NCBI GenBank assembly: GCA_037444185.1 | Contig: JBBIMW010000026.1 | Location: 1 to 32,929 of the forward strand | Direction of reading: 5' to 3' | Length of the DNA stretch: 32,929 nt | DNA from: JAILZP01 sp037444185 | GTDB lineage: Bacteria > Bacillota > Desulfotomaculia > Desulfotomaculales > Desulfocucumaceae | Shown here: in pieces, positions 1 to 7,351 of the stretch | How the letters are laid out: every line of letters starts with the position of its first letter | Numbering within the stretch: the first letter of the stretch is position 1 | Notes under the pieces: model-generated | Database searches by the model: none | Told to the model about the DNA's origin: nothing | Seen by the model: the letters and a program-made list of their open reading frames with translations, nothing else | Program-made: the position numbers and the translations under genes

Positions 1-70
1 CCATTACTTACCGCCAATTGGTGGATGGCGTTTCTGTTTTAACTTGATACTCATGAATATTATTAAACCA

Positions 71-93
71 TTTCAAGGTCGAAAACCCTGAAA
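71..93 (-). terminator. possible hairpin terminator of tRNA-Leu
   Basis: Read on the minus strand, a 9-bp stem (one G-T pair, 5-nt loop) lies about 20 bases beyond the tRNA-Leu 3' end. It is followed by TGGTTTAATAAT, which is only weakly U-rich. It is suggestive of termination but not a strong intrinsic terminator. Confidence 0.35.
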
Positions 94-111
94 CCATTGA
101 TAAATCTGGGC

Positions 112-199
112 TGGTGCCGAAGGTGGGAGTCGAACCCACACGAGTGATTAGCTCGGCGGATTTTGAGTCCGCTGCGTCTGCCAGTTCCGCCACTTCGGC
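112..199 (-). tRNA. tRNA-Leu (anticodon CAA)
   Basis: On the minus strand the acceptor GCCGAAG pairs with CTTCGGC, followed by discriminator A and an encoded CCA. The anticodon stem GCGGA/TCCGC closes the loop CTCAAAA, giving anticodon CAA, which reads UUG. A long variable arm and the T-loop TTCGACT make it a class II tRNA of 85 nt plus CCA. It is a lone tRNA with a promoter just upstream. Confidence 0.95.
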
Positions 200-217
200 A
201 TTAATGGTTTAATATTA

Positions 218-246
218 ATTTTATCACAGCTGTCCGGCCCGGTCAA
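218..246 (-). promoter_or_regulatory. sigma-A promoter of tRNA-Leu
   Basis: On the minus strand a -35 box TTGACC (246-241) is separated by exactly 17 bases from a -10 box TAAAAT (223-218). The predicted start near 211 is about a dozen bases upstream of the mature tRNA 5' end at 199. Box match, spacing and position all agree. Confidence 0.75.
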
Positions 247-399
247 CTCCCGTAAATTCTTCTGGCTCCATTCAATGCCCCCTCCGCTGGCAGGGAACTC
301 ATCAGCATTCGTGGCTTTTTTCCATGTTATGCCTGGATTTAAGTGGCAATCTGCTTTTTGGTGCAGGACCGGCTGCGGCATTGTCGAATAGATGAGTAT

Positions 400-1044
400 A
401 TGATCATCTGGAAGGTGGTGGTTGGAGCCTTGCATCCGGATGACGGCATACTGGTGAAAAGAAGCCAAAATGGCGACCTGGATGCCTTCGAGGAGCTTGT
501 CAGGCGGTACGAGGGCAAGGTTTATAATGTGGCGTACCGTTTCATGGGCAGTCATGCCGATGCCGGCGATCTTGCCCAGGACGCCTTTATCAAAGTGTAT
601 CAGGCGCTGCCGTCCTTCAGGGGGGATGCAAGCTTCGCCACTTGGCTGTATAGAATAGTGTCAAATGTATGCCGGGATGAGATAAGGAAGCAGCAGAGGC
701 AGAGAAAGGTGTCGCTGAATGAGGTGATGTTGCAGTCCGGGAGTAATCCGCATTTGGTGGCCTCTGCGGAGATGTCCCCCGAGGAGTGCGCGGAGAGGAA
801 CGAAATCCAGTGCCTGGTGCAAAAACAGCTGGACAGTCTTTCCGGGGAACACAGGCTGATACTGATAATGAGGGAGATACAGGGACTGTCCTACGAAGAA
901 ATCGCCTCCTCCCTGGACTGCACCCTGGGCACTGTCAAGTCCAGGCTGAGCAGGGCCAGGCAGGCCCTCAGGCAGAAGGTGCTGGACCAAGGGGAACTTT
1001 TCGACACTGGTATTCGTCCATTGGATAAGGACAAGGGGGGATGA
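400..1044 (+). CDS. ECF-type RNA polymerase sigma factor (SigW/RpoE-like)
   Basis: This is an alternative sigma factor of the extracytoplasmic-function group, which directs RNA polymerase to a small stress regulon. Region 2 is recognisable in DAFEELVRRYEGKVYNVAYR, followed by GDLAQDAFIKVYQALPSF and FATWLYRIVSNVCRDEIRK. Region 4 carries the helix-turn-helix LSYEEIASSLDCTLGTVKSR. There is no region 1 or 3, as expected for ECF factors of about 200 residues. The start is uncertain: ATG 400 (214 aa) is chosen, GTG 343 and TTG 430 are in frame, and none has a clear ribosome binding site. The stop overlaps the anti-sigma start (ATGA), so the two are translationally coupled and presumably functionally paired. 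The target regulon cannot be read from this window. Confidence 0.92.
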   Translation: MIIWKVVVGALHPDDGILVKRSQNGDLDAFEELVRRYEGKVYNVAYRFMGSHADAGDLAQDAFIKVYQALPSFRGDASFATWLYRIVSNVCRDEIRKQQRQRKVSLNEVMLQSGSNPHLVASAEMSPEECAERNEIQCLVQKQLDSLSGEHRLILIMREIQGLSYEEIASSLDCTLGTVKSRLSRARQALRQKVLDQGELFDTGIRPLDKDKGG

Positions 1045-2150
1045 AAATGCAGTGTCTGGAGATTCAAGAACTGCTGTCGGCATATTTTGACGGTATGCTG
1101 GATCCCTCTGTCAAAGAAAGGGTTGACCGGCACATTGAACAGTGCCCGGTGTGCAGGTCGGAATATGACGATCTGGCTATGGCGGTGGAACTGGTGCGCC
1201 GTCTGCCCCGGGTGGAACCTCCGGAGGGGTTTGGGCGTAATTTGCGGATCAGGCTGGAGCAGACGGTAATGCCCGGCGCGAAAAAAGGCGCCCTGTCCAG
1301 GAAGGCCCCGGGCAGGCGGTCCGTTGTTACGGCCCTGGCAGCAAGCTTTGTTTTGGTGTTCGGGATGGCTGTGTGGTCCGGCATTCCTGAAAAATTCTCC
1401 GTTGCCGAGCTTTCCTCCGGAGTGGAAGTGAATCAGGCTTCACGGCCTGATTCAGTGTTCTCCAGTGGCACGGAAGGCGCCAAGGACCGGTTGACAGCCA
1501 TCCCCGGAAACGGATCCGACATGGCTGCCATGACTATACAAATCAGGGAATCGGAGGTTGTACAGCCGGAGGGCGGGGTTGCGCCGGCAAGCTCCGGCAG
1601 GCCGCTGTCCGGAGGGGGTGCGGCTGATTTCACGGGTAGCTACAGCCTGATGCAGGAGAGAAAGTTCATGGCGGATAACGGTTCGCCCGGTTTGTCAGCC
1701 CGGACCACCGCCCCGCTGATACAGGCGCCGGAGACGGGCCAGCCGGGGTTGGTGATGGACGCGAAGGTTAAAGATAAAAACGCCGCAGTCCGGGAACTGC
1801 TCGGCATTGCCCGGAAGTTGGGGGGAACGGCCGCCGTTGTGCCGGATACCGGCGGCGGGGAGGTTGTTTTAAAAGTACCGGGCGGACAGTACGATAAGGC
1901 TATTGAAGAAATAGTAAAATCGGTTACGGTGGTGGCAAGGCGGGACTATCCGGAAAAGGAAGGCGTGAAATCATTCAGTCAGACCGGTGACGCAGTGGAC
2001 ACCTTTGCGGCGGATATGCGGGAAGCATCTGACAAATACGAGAACATACCTGGGGTCAAGAAGGAAGAGGCGCAGAGGTCTGATGACGGTGTCGCCTGGC
2101 CCGTTATCCGGATCAGGGTTGTAAAAACAAATGGAGAGGCGTTGCCATGA
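1041..2150 (+). CDS. zinc-finger anti-sigma factor with one membrane segment and an extracytoplasmic domain
   Basis: This is probably the membrane-bound anti-sigma partner of the preceding ECF factor. The N-terminus is a zf-HC2/ZAS-type domain with zinc ligands His31, Cys35 and Cys38 (HIEQCPVC), which in this family holds the sigma factor inactive. A hydrophobic helix at about residues 94-115 (VVTALAASFVLVFGMAVW) crosses the membrane. About 130 low-complexity Gly/Ser/Pro-rich residues follow. The outer domain, at about residues 235-300 (MDAKVKDKNAAVRELLGIA, GGEVVLKVPGGQYDKAIEEI), resembles DUF4349-type domains. At 369 aa it is longer than simple RsiW proteins, so the outer part may sense the signal. 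The ribosome binding site AAGGGGGG lies inside the sigma gene. The anti-sigma role is inferred from domain order and overlap. Confidence 0.85.
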   Translation: MKMQCLEIQELLSAYFDGMLDPSVKERVDRHIEQCPVCRSEYDDLAMAVELVRRLPRVEPPEGFGRNLRIRLEQTVMPGAKKGALSRKAPGRRSVVTALAASFVLVFGMAVWSGIPEKFSVAELSSGVEVNQASRPDSVFSSGTEGAKDRLTAIPGNGSDMAAMTIQIRESEVVQPEGGVAPASSGRPLSGGGAADFTGSYSLMQERKFMADNGSPGLSARTTAPLIQAPETGQPGLVMDAKVKDKNAAVRELLGIARKLGGTAAVVPDTGGGEVVLKVPGGQYDKAIEEIVKSVTVVARRDYPEKEGVKSFSQTGDAVDTFAADMREASDKYENIPGVKKEEAQRSDDGVAWPVIRIRVVKTNGEALP

Positions 2151-2451
2151 AAGCCCCGGCCTCACCCGGGGATGCCGGCCCCGGCCGTGAGGGGAGAGGT
2201 GGCCAGGGACGGCGGACATTTTCGTCCTGGTCTTGCCATAAATGATTAAACAATGTACAATTATTTGAAATGTACCGGCAGCCTCCGATCTGTAAGCGGC
2301 GAGGGCCGTGGTCCGCAAAAGAACTGTGTGCTTGTCGGATTGGCCTTTTAGATCTGGAGCCGTTTACGGAGGAGCGTTTGATAACATAATAAACGTACCG
2401 GCTGCCATTTTGGTTTATATTTTTCGTCAGGAAAGGAGGTCATCGAGGTTT
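2151..2451 (+). other. 301-base intergenic region with two strong hairpins
   Basis: No credible gene is seen. Hairpin one (2160-2192) pairs CCTCACCCGGGG with CCCCGG-CC-GTGAGG: a 12-bp stem with a 2-nt bulge and a 7-nt loop. Hairpin two (2203-2230) pairs CCAGGGACG with CGTCCTGG with one bulge. Neither is followed by a proper U-tract, so intrinsic termination is only a possibility. Imperfect repeats GTACCGGCAGCC (about 2272) and GTACCGGCTGCC (about 2395) flank the second half. I see no known riboswitch. Confidence 0.45.
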
Positions 2452-2673
2452 ATGAAGGAAAAGGTAGAAGCGGTTTTAGATAAAGTCCGCCCGGCCCTGG
2501 TTAGAGACGGAGGGAATGTAGAGCTGGTTGACGTCACTCCGGAAGGCACGGTGAAGGTAAAGCTGGTGGGCGCTTGCGGAAGTTGCCCCATGTCCACCTA
2601 CACTCTGAAAATGGCCATTGAAAGAACCATTAAGCATGAAATTCCAGAAATTAAGGAAGTTGTTCAGGTGTGA
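2452..2673 (+). CDS. NifU-like (NFU domain) iron-sulfur scaffold protein
   Basis: This 73-residue protein is a stand-alone NifU C-terminal domain. Such proteins carry or transfer a 4Fe-4S cluster in the cytoplasm using a CxxC motif. The motif is present as GACGSCPMS at about residues 39-47, preceded by the signature DGGNVELVDV. Length matches the small NFU proteins common in clostridia. The ATG start is set by a strong ribosome binding site (AAAGGAGG, about 2433-2440); an in-frame extension upstream of it lacks family similarity. The gene is transcribed toward selD-yedF and separated from them by a bidirectional terminator. Confidence 0.93.
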   Translation: MKEKVEAVLDKVRPALVRDGGNVELVDVTPEGTVKVKLVGACGSCPMSTYTLKMAIERTIKHEIPEIKEVVQV

Positions 2674-2681
2674 CAATTGAT

Positions 2682-2719
2682 AAAATGGGAGGTTTCCCCA
2701 TGGGGAAACCTCCCATTTT
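2682..2719. terminator. perfect palindromic bidirectional terminator
   Basis: Two 19-base arms, AAAATGGGAGGTTTCCCCA and its exact reverse complement, abut with no spacer, folding to a GC-rich stem with A-tract and T-tract ends. It lies between the converging NifU-like gene (stop 2673) and yedF (stop 2733) and can act as an intrinsic terminator on both strands. Confidence 0.9.
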
Positions 2720-2732
2720 AATGCAGGGCGGC

Positions 2733-3341
2733 TCAAGCCACTGTGATTACCTTTGCGCTTTCCGAAAGCAATCTGTGGATATCCAGCATGTTGCCCACTC
2801 TGCCCGCCGCCAGCTTGTCCTTGAGTTTATAGTACTCCAGGCAGGTGCCGCAGGATATTATTTCCGTAGCCCCCGTTGACAGTTTTTTCAGTTGTTCCAG
2901 AACGGGAGAGCCTTGACACGTCAGCAAAACGCCGCTATTTAGAAACATCAGCGATCCGGGTGGAGGATCCGCCTCAGAAAGGGTTACCATCAAGCTTTTC
3001 ATCAACACCTGTCCCAGGTCGGGCGAACCCTGTCCCAGAAGGTTGCTGGTGATCAGATACGCCGTGGATGCACGCCCCTCGGCAGCGACCGGGTCATTGG
3101 GGGTTTCCATTGGCGCCGCGCCACCTTTTGTTATTTTTATACTGTAACCTTTTTCAATTTTTTCAACTTCCGCCGTGTACCCGGCATTTCCGGCGAACAT
3201 CATTATATTCTCCCTGGCGGTGTCATTGTCCACCAGTACTGTTACCGTGCCCTTTGCCATGGAGTCAAGGGCTTTTTTTGTGTTTATCACCGGCTGGGGG
3301 CAGGGCAGCCCGCGGCAGTCCTCTATTTTTGCTTCCGGCAT
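2733..3341 (-). CDS. yedF: YedF-family selenium metabolism protein (TusA-like plus DsrE-like)
   Basis: This 202-residue protein has the two-domain layout of the YedF family found beside selD in selenium-using bacteria. Residues 1-70 form a TusA/SirA-like domain with the motif RGLPCPQP (Cys14, the usual persulfide or selenide carrier position). The C-terminal half, from about residue 95, is DsrE/DsrF-like and contains LLTCQGSPVLEQLKK and SCGTCLEYY, offering further cysteines. It is the second gene of a minus-strand unit, 42 bases downstream of selD. The family is thought to handle reactive selenium or sulfur, but its reaction is not established. Start ATG 3341 has GGAG about 13 bases upstream, a loose fit. 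Confidence 0.9.
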   Translation of the reverse strand: MPEAKIEDCRGLPCPQPVINTKKALDSMAKGTVTVLVDNDTARENIMMFAGNAGYTAEVEKIEKGYSIKITKGGAAPMETPNDPVAAEGRASTAYLITSNLLGQGSPDLGQVLMKSLMVTLSEADPPPGSLMFLNSGVLLTCQGSPVLEQLKKLSTGATEIISCGTCLEYYKLKDKLAAGRVGNMLDIHRLLSESAKVITVA

Positions 3342-3383
3342 GGCTGTCGGCTCTCTCCTTTATTATTGTTTTTCAATTCGCAC

Positions 3384-4418
3384 CTATAATACTTCAATGG
3401 GAACGGAACTCAATTCCTTCACCTTTCCCACCATAACGGCGGCGACGCCTTCCCGCTCCATTTCGTCCATCATCCGCCCGGCCCCGGAGGCCGGGACAGA
3501 GATCAAGAGGCCCCCCGATGTCTGTGGGTCGAACAGTATGGCGGTCATCTCCGGGCCGGTGCCTCCGGGAATCTTCACTTGGCCGGAGAAATAGTCCCGG
3601 TTGGCGTAGGCCCCCGCCGGGATCATGCCCATGGCGGCCAGTTCTTTAATGCCCGGCAGTAAAGGTACGCTGCTGGAATGTATTTCCATGGTTACTTTGC
3701 TGGCCAGGGCCATTTCGGCGGCGTGCCCCAGCAGGCCGAAGCCCGTAATATCGGTGCATGAACCGGCGCTCCACCGGATCATAACCTCCGCCGCCTTCCG
3801 GTTTAACTCCAGCATGCTTTCCAGGGCGGCCCGGACGGACTCCGCCGGGGCCAGATCACCCTTTATGGCGGTGTTTATAATCCCGGTTCCCAGGGGCTTT
3901 GTAAGCACCAGCATGTCTCCCGGCCGGGCTCCGGCGTTGGACAGTATTCTTTCCGGGTGGGCCAGCCCGGTGACGGCCAGCCCGTATTTGGGCACATCGT
4001 CCTGGACGGTGTGGCCTCCGGCTATGATGGCCCCGGCCTCGGCCACCTTGTCGGCGCCTCCCCTTAATATCCGGTGCAGTACCTCCGGCGGGAGGCAATT
4101 GGGGAAGCATACTATGTTCAGCGCCAGGAGGGGTGTGCCGCCCATGGCGTATATGTCGCTCAGGGCGTTGGCCGCCGCCACCTGGCCGAACAAATACGGA
4201 TCGTCCATCACCGGGGTGAAGAAATCCACCGTCTGTATTAATGCCAAGTCGTCACCAAGCTTGTAAACGGCGGCGTCATCGGAGTTTTCAGGACCCACCA
4301 GGAGGTTCGGGTCCCTTGCCTTGGGTAGGTGTCGCAGTACCTGCGACAGGGCGGCGGGCGCCATTTTTGACGCTCAGCCGGAGGCCGTGGTCATTTGGGT
4401 GAGTCTGATTTCCGCCAC
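3384..4418 (-). CDS. selD: selenophosphate synthetase SelD, selenocysteine-containing (in-frame UGA)
   Basis: SelD makes selenophosphate from selenide and ATP, the selenium donor for selenocysteine and selenouridine. The reading frame opens at GTG 4418 (TTG 4424 is an alternative) after the site AAAAAGGGGGG and runs LTQMTTASG to a TGA at 4376-4374, then continues in the same frame ASKMAPAALSQVL to the end. The TGA falls exactly at the catalytic Cys position of the family (E. coli Cys17), and the essential Lys follows three residues later (Sec15, Lys18). The remainder is typical: NLLVGPENSDDAAVY, QTVDFFTPVMDDPY, NALSDIYAMGG, DITGFGLLGHAAEM, FDPQTSGGLL. Total 344 aa, normal for the family. A standard gene caller would truncate it to ATG 4364 and lose the active site. 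Confidence 0.94.
4330..4348 (-). promoter_or_regulatory. bacterial SECIS-like hairpin in selD
   Basis: On the minus strand TGTCGCAG and CTGCGACA form a perfect 8-bp stem around the loop GTA. The loop starts 33 bases after the UGA at 4374, within the spacing reported for bacterial SECIS elements, and has a G as its first base as the usual consensus requires. It would recruit SelB with Sec-tRNA to recode the UGA. Confidence 0.75.
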
Positions 4419-4466
4419 CGTCAATCCCCCCTTTTTGCCCGGCGGTTCCCCTCGACGCCCTTTCCG

Positions 4467-4508
4467 TTCTGTCTCCCGTCCCCTGACGGAATGAGGAATG
4501 CAGAATGA
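4467..4508. repeat. degenerate 7-nt-phased repeat block (six units)
   Basis: Six consecutive heptamers keep phase. Read on the minus strand the first three are GACAGAA, GACGGGA and GTCAGGG. On the plus strand the next three are GGAATGA, GGAATGC and AGAATGA. The block lies in the divergent selD/yqfC spacer. Similar blocks occur elsewhere in the window. Confidence 0.6.
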
Positions 4509-4689
4509 GCCGTTTTCGGCCGAACCGGTCAGATATATAATATCACCCGGCTGAAACCGTATTGACGGGTATAAATTTTTTTTATTATTTATGTCCCGGG
4601 CATAAACAATTCTTTGACGCAGGAAGCAATGAACCGCCAGTAATGTTTGTCCATTTGTTTTCATATATTTTCCTGAGGAGGGGTTTTTC

Positions 4690-4974
4690 ATGGCCTGGAG
4701 GGATTTTAAGAAAAGGTTGAAAAGACAGATGTCTGATATAATGGATATTCCCAGCGATATTGTTATGGATTTGCCGAAAATAGTCCTGGTGGGGGACTTG
4801 CAGGTATTTATCGAAAACCACCGGGGCATCGTGGAATATACGGCGGAAAGTGCAAGGGTCAGTGTGGGGGAGTACGAGGTGGCTGTAACCGGGGAAGAAT
4901 TGCTGCTGCGTAATATATTGCCCGACGAGATTTGCCTGGAGGGCCGTATTAAATCTGTGTATTTTATTCGCTGA
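4690..4974 (+). CDS. yqfC: sporulation protein YqfC
   Basis: This 94-residue protein belongs to the YabP/YqfC family, small proteins made during spore formation. The N-terminus is basic (WRDFKKRLKRQ) and is followed by MDIPSDIVMDLPKIVLVGDLQVFIENHRGI and the conserved GEYEVAVTGEEL segment. Length matches B. subtilis YqfC (about 93 aa). The ATG has a strong ribosome binding site (GAGGAGG) upstream. It starts a co-directional run to era and immediately precedes yqfD, the same pairing as in B. subtilis, where the unit is under a mother-cell sigma factor. No clear sporulation promoter could be read here, though the 4560-4680 stretch is AT-rich. Molecular function is unknown. Confidence 0.92.
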   Translation: MAWRDFKKRLKRQMSDIMDIPSDIVMDLPKIVLVGDLQVFIENHRGIVEYTAESARVSVGEYEVAVTGEELLLRNILPDEICLEGRIKSVYFIR

Positions 4975-5017
4975 CCGGGGCGGCCGCAGTGTCGTCGGGC
5001 GGTACGGGGGGATACGA

Positions 5018-6265
5018 GTGTTTTTGTTCAGGCTGGCTTCTTTTGTATTCGGGTATGTGAACATGCTGGTGCAGGGGGAGAATATTGAGAAATTCCTCAA
5101 CGTGGCGGTCAGCAGGGGTATTTATCTGTGGGACATCAGTAGGGCGGGGGACAACCGGATATTTGTCAAGACCAGGTTAAGCGCCGTCAAGCCGCTGCGG
5201 CACATCGCCAGGAAGACAAAGAGCCGTTTCAGTTTCAGGGGCCGGAAAGGGCTGCCTTTCATAGCCGGTCAGTTCAGAAGGAGAAAGTCTCTGCTGGCCG
5301 GGGCGCTGATTTTCATGGCCGGACTGTATATCTTGAGTTCCTTTGTCTGGTTCATTGATGTCAAGGGCAATCGGCGGCTGCCGCCCGACATGATAATGAA
5401 AACCGCCGCAGAGGCCGGGCTCAGGGTAGGATCGTTAAGATTCGGGGTGGACCGGCAACGGGTGGAAAACATCATTCTGGAACGCATTCCCGAAGTGTCT
5501 TATGTTGGGGTGACTATCAGTGGCACCAGGGCCACCATTGAGATAGCTGAGAAAATAATCATCCATAAGCTTCAGATGAAGCCGGCCCATGTTGTGGCAA
5601 AAAAGGCCGGCCTGGTCAGGGAAGTGTTGGTTCTGGTGGGCAACCCAACCGTCAAGGAGGGTGATATCGTGGTCCCGGGACAGATATTGATTTCCGGCGT
5701 CGTTTCCGCACCGGATGGGCAAAACTCCGCCCTGCCCGGCGGACCTGCCGGCGGACAGCTGGTCCCGGCCCCCGCCGCCCCTCCGGCCTATGTCCATGCC
5801 AGGGGGGTGGTAAGGGCCAGGGTTTGGTATGAGGGTTATGGTGAGGCCCCTCTGGTGGAGGAGGGGACCCGGGCCACGGGGAGTACAGCGTCTAGGGTTT
5901 GTATTAAAATTGCTGGCAAGGAAATAATTTTATCAGGTGTGCAAAAAATTCCTTTTAGTATGTACACAAGCGAAAGAGATGTTAAAAAGCCACCCGGTTG
6001 GAGGAATATTTCAATACCCGTCGAACTAATAACTGATAAATACACTGAAATAGAAAATTACAGGGAGGAACGAAGCCGTGACGAGGCCGCCGGGATTGCC
6101 CGCAGGAAAGCGCTGGAGTCGGCAAGATGCGGTATCGCCGGTGAAGTCATGATCCTTAGGGAACAGTCCGGTGAAGTGGTGTTGAAAAATCCTGAAGGCG
6201 TGATAAGGTTTACTGCCACCATTGAGACCCTGGAGGATATAGGTGTCGAAAAGGCCATCCACTAA
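5018..6265 (+). CDS. yqfD: sporulation protein YqfD
   Basis: YqfD is a membrane-anchored protein required for efficient sporulation in bacilli. The start is GTG 5018, preceded by GGGGGGA. Residues 1-85 are cytoplasmic and basic. A transmembrane helix is at about 92-112 (LLAGALIFMAGLYILSSFVW), followed by the family signature FIDVKGNRRLPPDMI and a POTRA-like stretch (VENIILERIPEVSYVGVTI). A Pro/Gly/Ala-rich linker at about 228-255 splits the outer domain, which ends in FTATIETLEDIGVEK. At 415 aa it fits the family. Bases 5885-6060 are markedly more AT-rich than the flanks, without loss of frame. The stop overlaps an upstream extension of phoH, whose real start is downstream. Confidence 0.92.
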   Translation: MFLFRLASFVFGYVNMLVQGENIEKFLNVAVSRGIYLWDISRAGDNRIFVKTRLSAVKPLRHIARKTKSRFSFRGRKGLPFIAGQFRRRKSLLAGALIFMAGLYILSSFVWFIDVKGNRRLPPDMIMKTAAEAGLRVGSLRFGVDRQRVENIILERIPEVSYVGVTISGTRATIEIAEKIIIHKLQMKPAHVVAKKAGLVREVLVLVGNPTVKEGDIVVPGQILISGVVSAPDGQNSALPGGPAGGQLVPAPAAPPAYVHARGVVRARVWYEGYGEAPLVEEGTRATGSTASRVCIKIAGKEIILSGVQKIPFSMYTSERDVKKPPGWRNISIPVELITDKYTEIENYREERSRDEAAGIARRKALESARCGIAGEVMILREQSGEVVLKNPEGVIRFTATIETLEDIGVEKAIH

Positions 6266-6332
6266 TGGTTCCCCCAAAAATCTCCATGACTGCGGAATGT
6301 GGCCAGTACTTATAACAGGAGGTATTTTTTTA

Positions 6333-7301
6333 TTGCCGGAGAATACCGAAGCCAGGGTGTTGCTGGATGACATAGGGACGGCGGCCGAAATATTCGGCCG
6401 CAATGACGAACACTTGGCCCTCATTGAACGTGTTTTGGGGGTCAGGGCGGTGGTCCGGGGCGAGGAACTGGTTATTCTGGGTAATCCCGAACAGGTGTCT
6501 TTGGCTGAAGAAGTTTTCAACCAGCTCATGAGTTTTTACCGGGCGGGAAACCGCCTGACCCTGCATGAGATCAATTATACCCTTAAATCGGTGAAGGCAG
6601 GAGAGAAGGATGCTCTTTCGAGGCTGGCTACCGATGTATCATTGGTAACGTACAGGGGGAAGCAGATCAAGCCTAAAACCATCGGCCAGAGGCAATACAT
6701 GGAGGCCATCGGCAAGCATGACGTGGTGTTTGCCATAGGCCCCGCAGGGACGGGAAAGACCTACCTGGCGGTGGTTATGGCCATCCGGGCGCTACGGGGC
6801 AAGGAAGTGCAGAGGCTGGTGCTGACCCGGCCGGCGGTGGAGGCCGGGGAGAAGTTGGGCTTCCTGCCGGGAGACCTTCAGGAGAAGGTGGATCCCTACC
6901 TGAGGCCTCTGTATGATGCGCTTTATGATGTACTGGGCATGGAAAATACATTGAAGTACCTGGAAAGAAATATAATAGAAATCGCACCCCTGGCCTATAT
7001 GAGGGGGAGAACCCTGGATGATGCGTTTATCATCCTGGACGAGGCCCAGAACACCTCGATTGAGCAGATGAAAATGTTTTTAACTAGGCTGGGTTTCGGC
7101 TCCCGGGCCGTCATCACGGGTGACATCACTCAGATAGATCTGCCCAGGGGGCAGGTTCCCGGCCTTGTGCATGCCCGGGAGGTGCTGGACGGAATAAAAG
7201 GTATTGCGTTTCAATACCTTACCGGGGAGGATATAGTACGCCATCCTCTGGTGCTGGATATAATCAGGGCATATGAGGAAGCCGGCCGGGAGGGCAAGTA
7301 A
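6333..7301 (+). CDS. phoH: PhoH-family ATPase (YbeZ/PhoH)
   Basis: PhoH-like proteins are cytoplasmic ATPases with a helicase-like P-loop core. They are usually encoded beside ybeY and linked to RNA or ribosome metabolism. Start TTG 6333 is chosen because AGGAGG (6317-6322) sits 10 bases upstream; the frame is open to GTG 6243 inside yqfD, but that lacks family sequence. Visible motifs are an N-terminal KH-like part (VRAVVRGEELVILGNPEQV), Walker A GPAGTGKT at about residues 136-143, RPAVEAGEKLGFLPGDLQEK, and Walker B FIILDEAQNTS. At 322 aa it has normal length. It is followed by pgpH and ybeY, the classic arrangement. Confidence 0.95.
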   Translation: MPENTEARVLLDDIGTAAEIFGRNDEHLALIERVLGVRAVVRGEELVILGNPEQVSLAEEVFNQLMSFYRAGNRLTLHEINYTLKSVKAGEKDALSRLATDVSLVTYRGKQIKPKTIGQRQYMEAIGKHDVVFAIGPAGTGKTYLAVVMAIRALRGKEVQRLVLTRPAVEAGEKLGFLPGDLQEKVDPYLRPLYDALYDVLGMENTLKYLERNIIEIAPLAYMRGRTLDDAFIILDEAQNTSIEQMKMFLTRLGFGSRAVITGDITQIDLPRGQVPGLVHAREVLDGIKGIAFQYLTGEDIVRHPLVLDIIRAYEEAGREGK

Positions 7302-7351
7302 TTGGCAAGTGGGTTTGCGCCGACCGGCGGCGTACTTTCAGGAGTATAAAA

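Noticed and set aside
2160..2230. Riboswitch ahead of the NifU-like gene
   Set aside because: Two hairpins are present, but none of the conserved cores of known riboswitches is seen, and they lie over 200 bases from the start codon.
2308..2451. In-frame 48-codon extension of the NifU-like gene
   Set aside because: It lacks family similarity, and the strong AAAGGAGG site points to ATG 2452.
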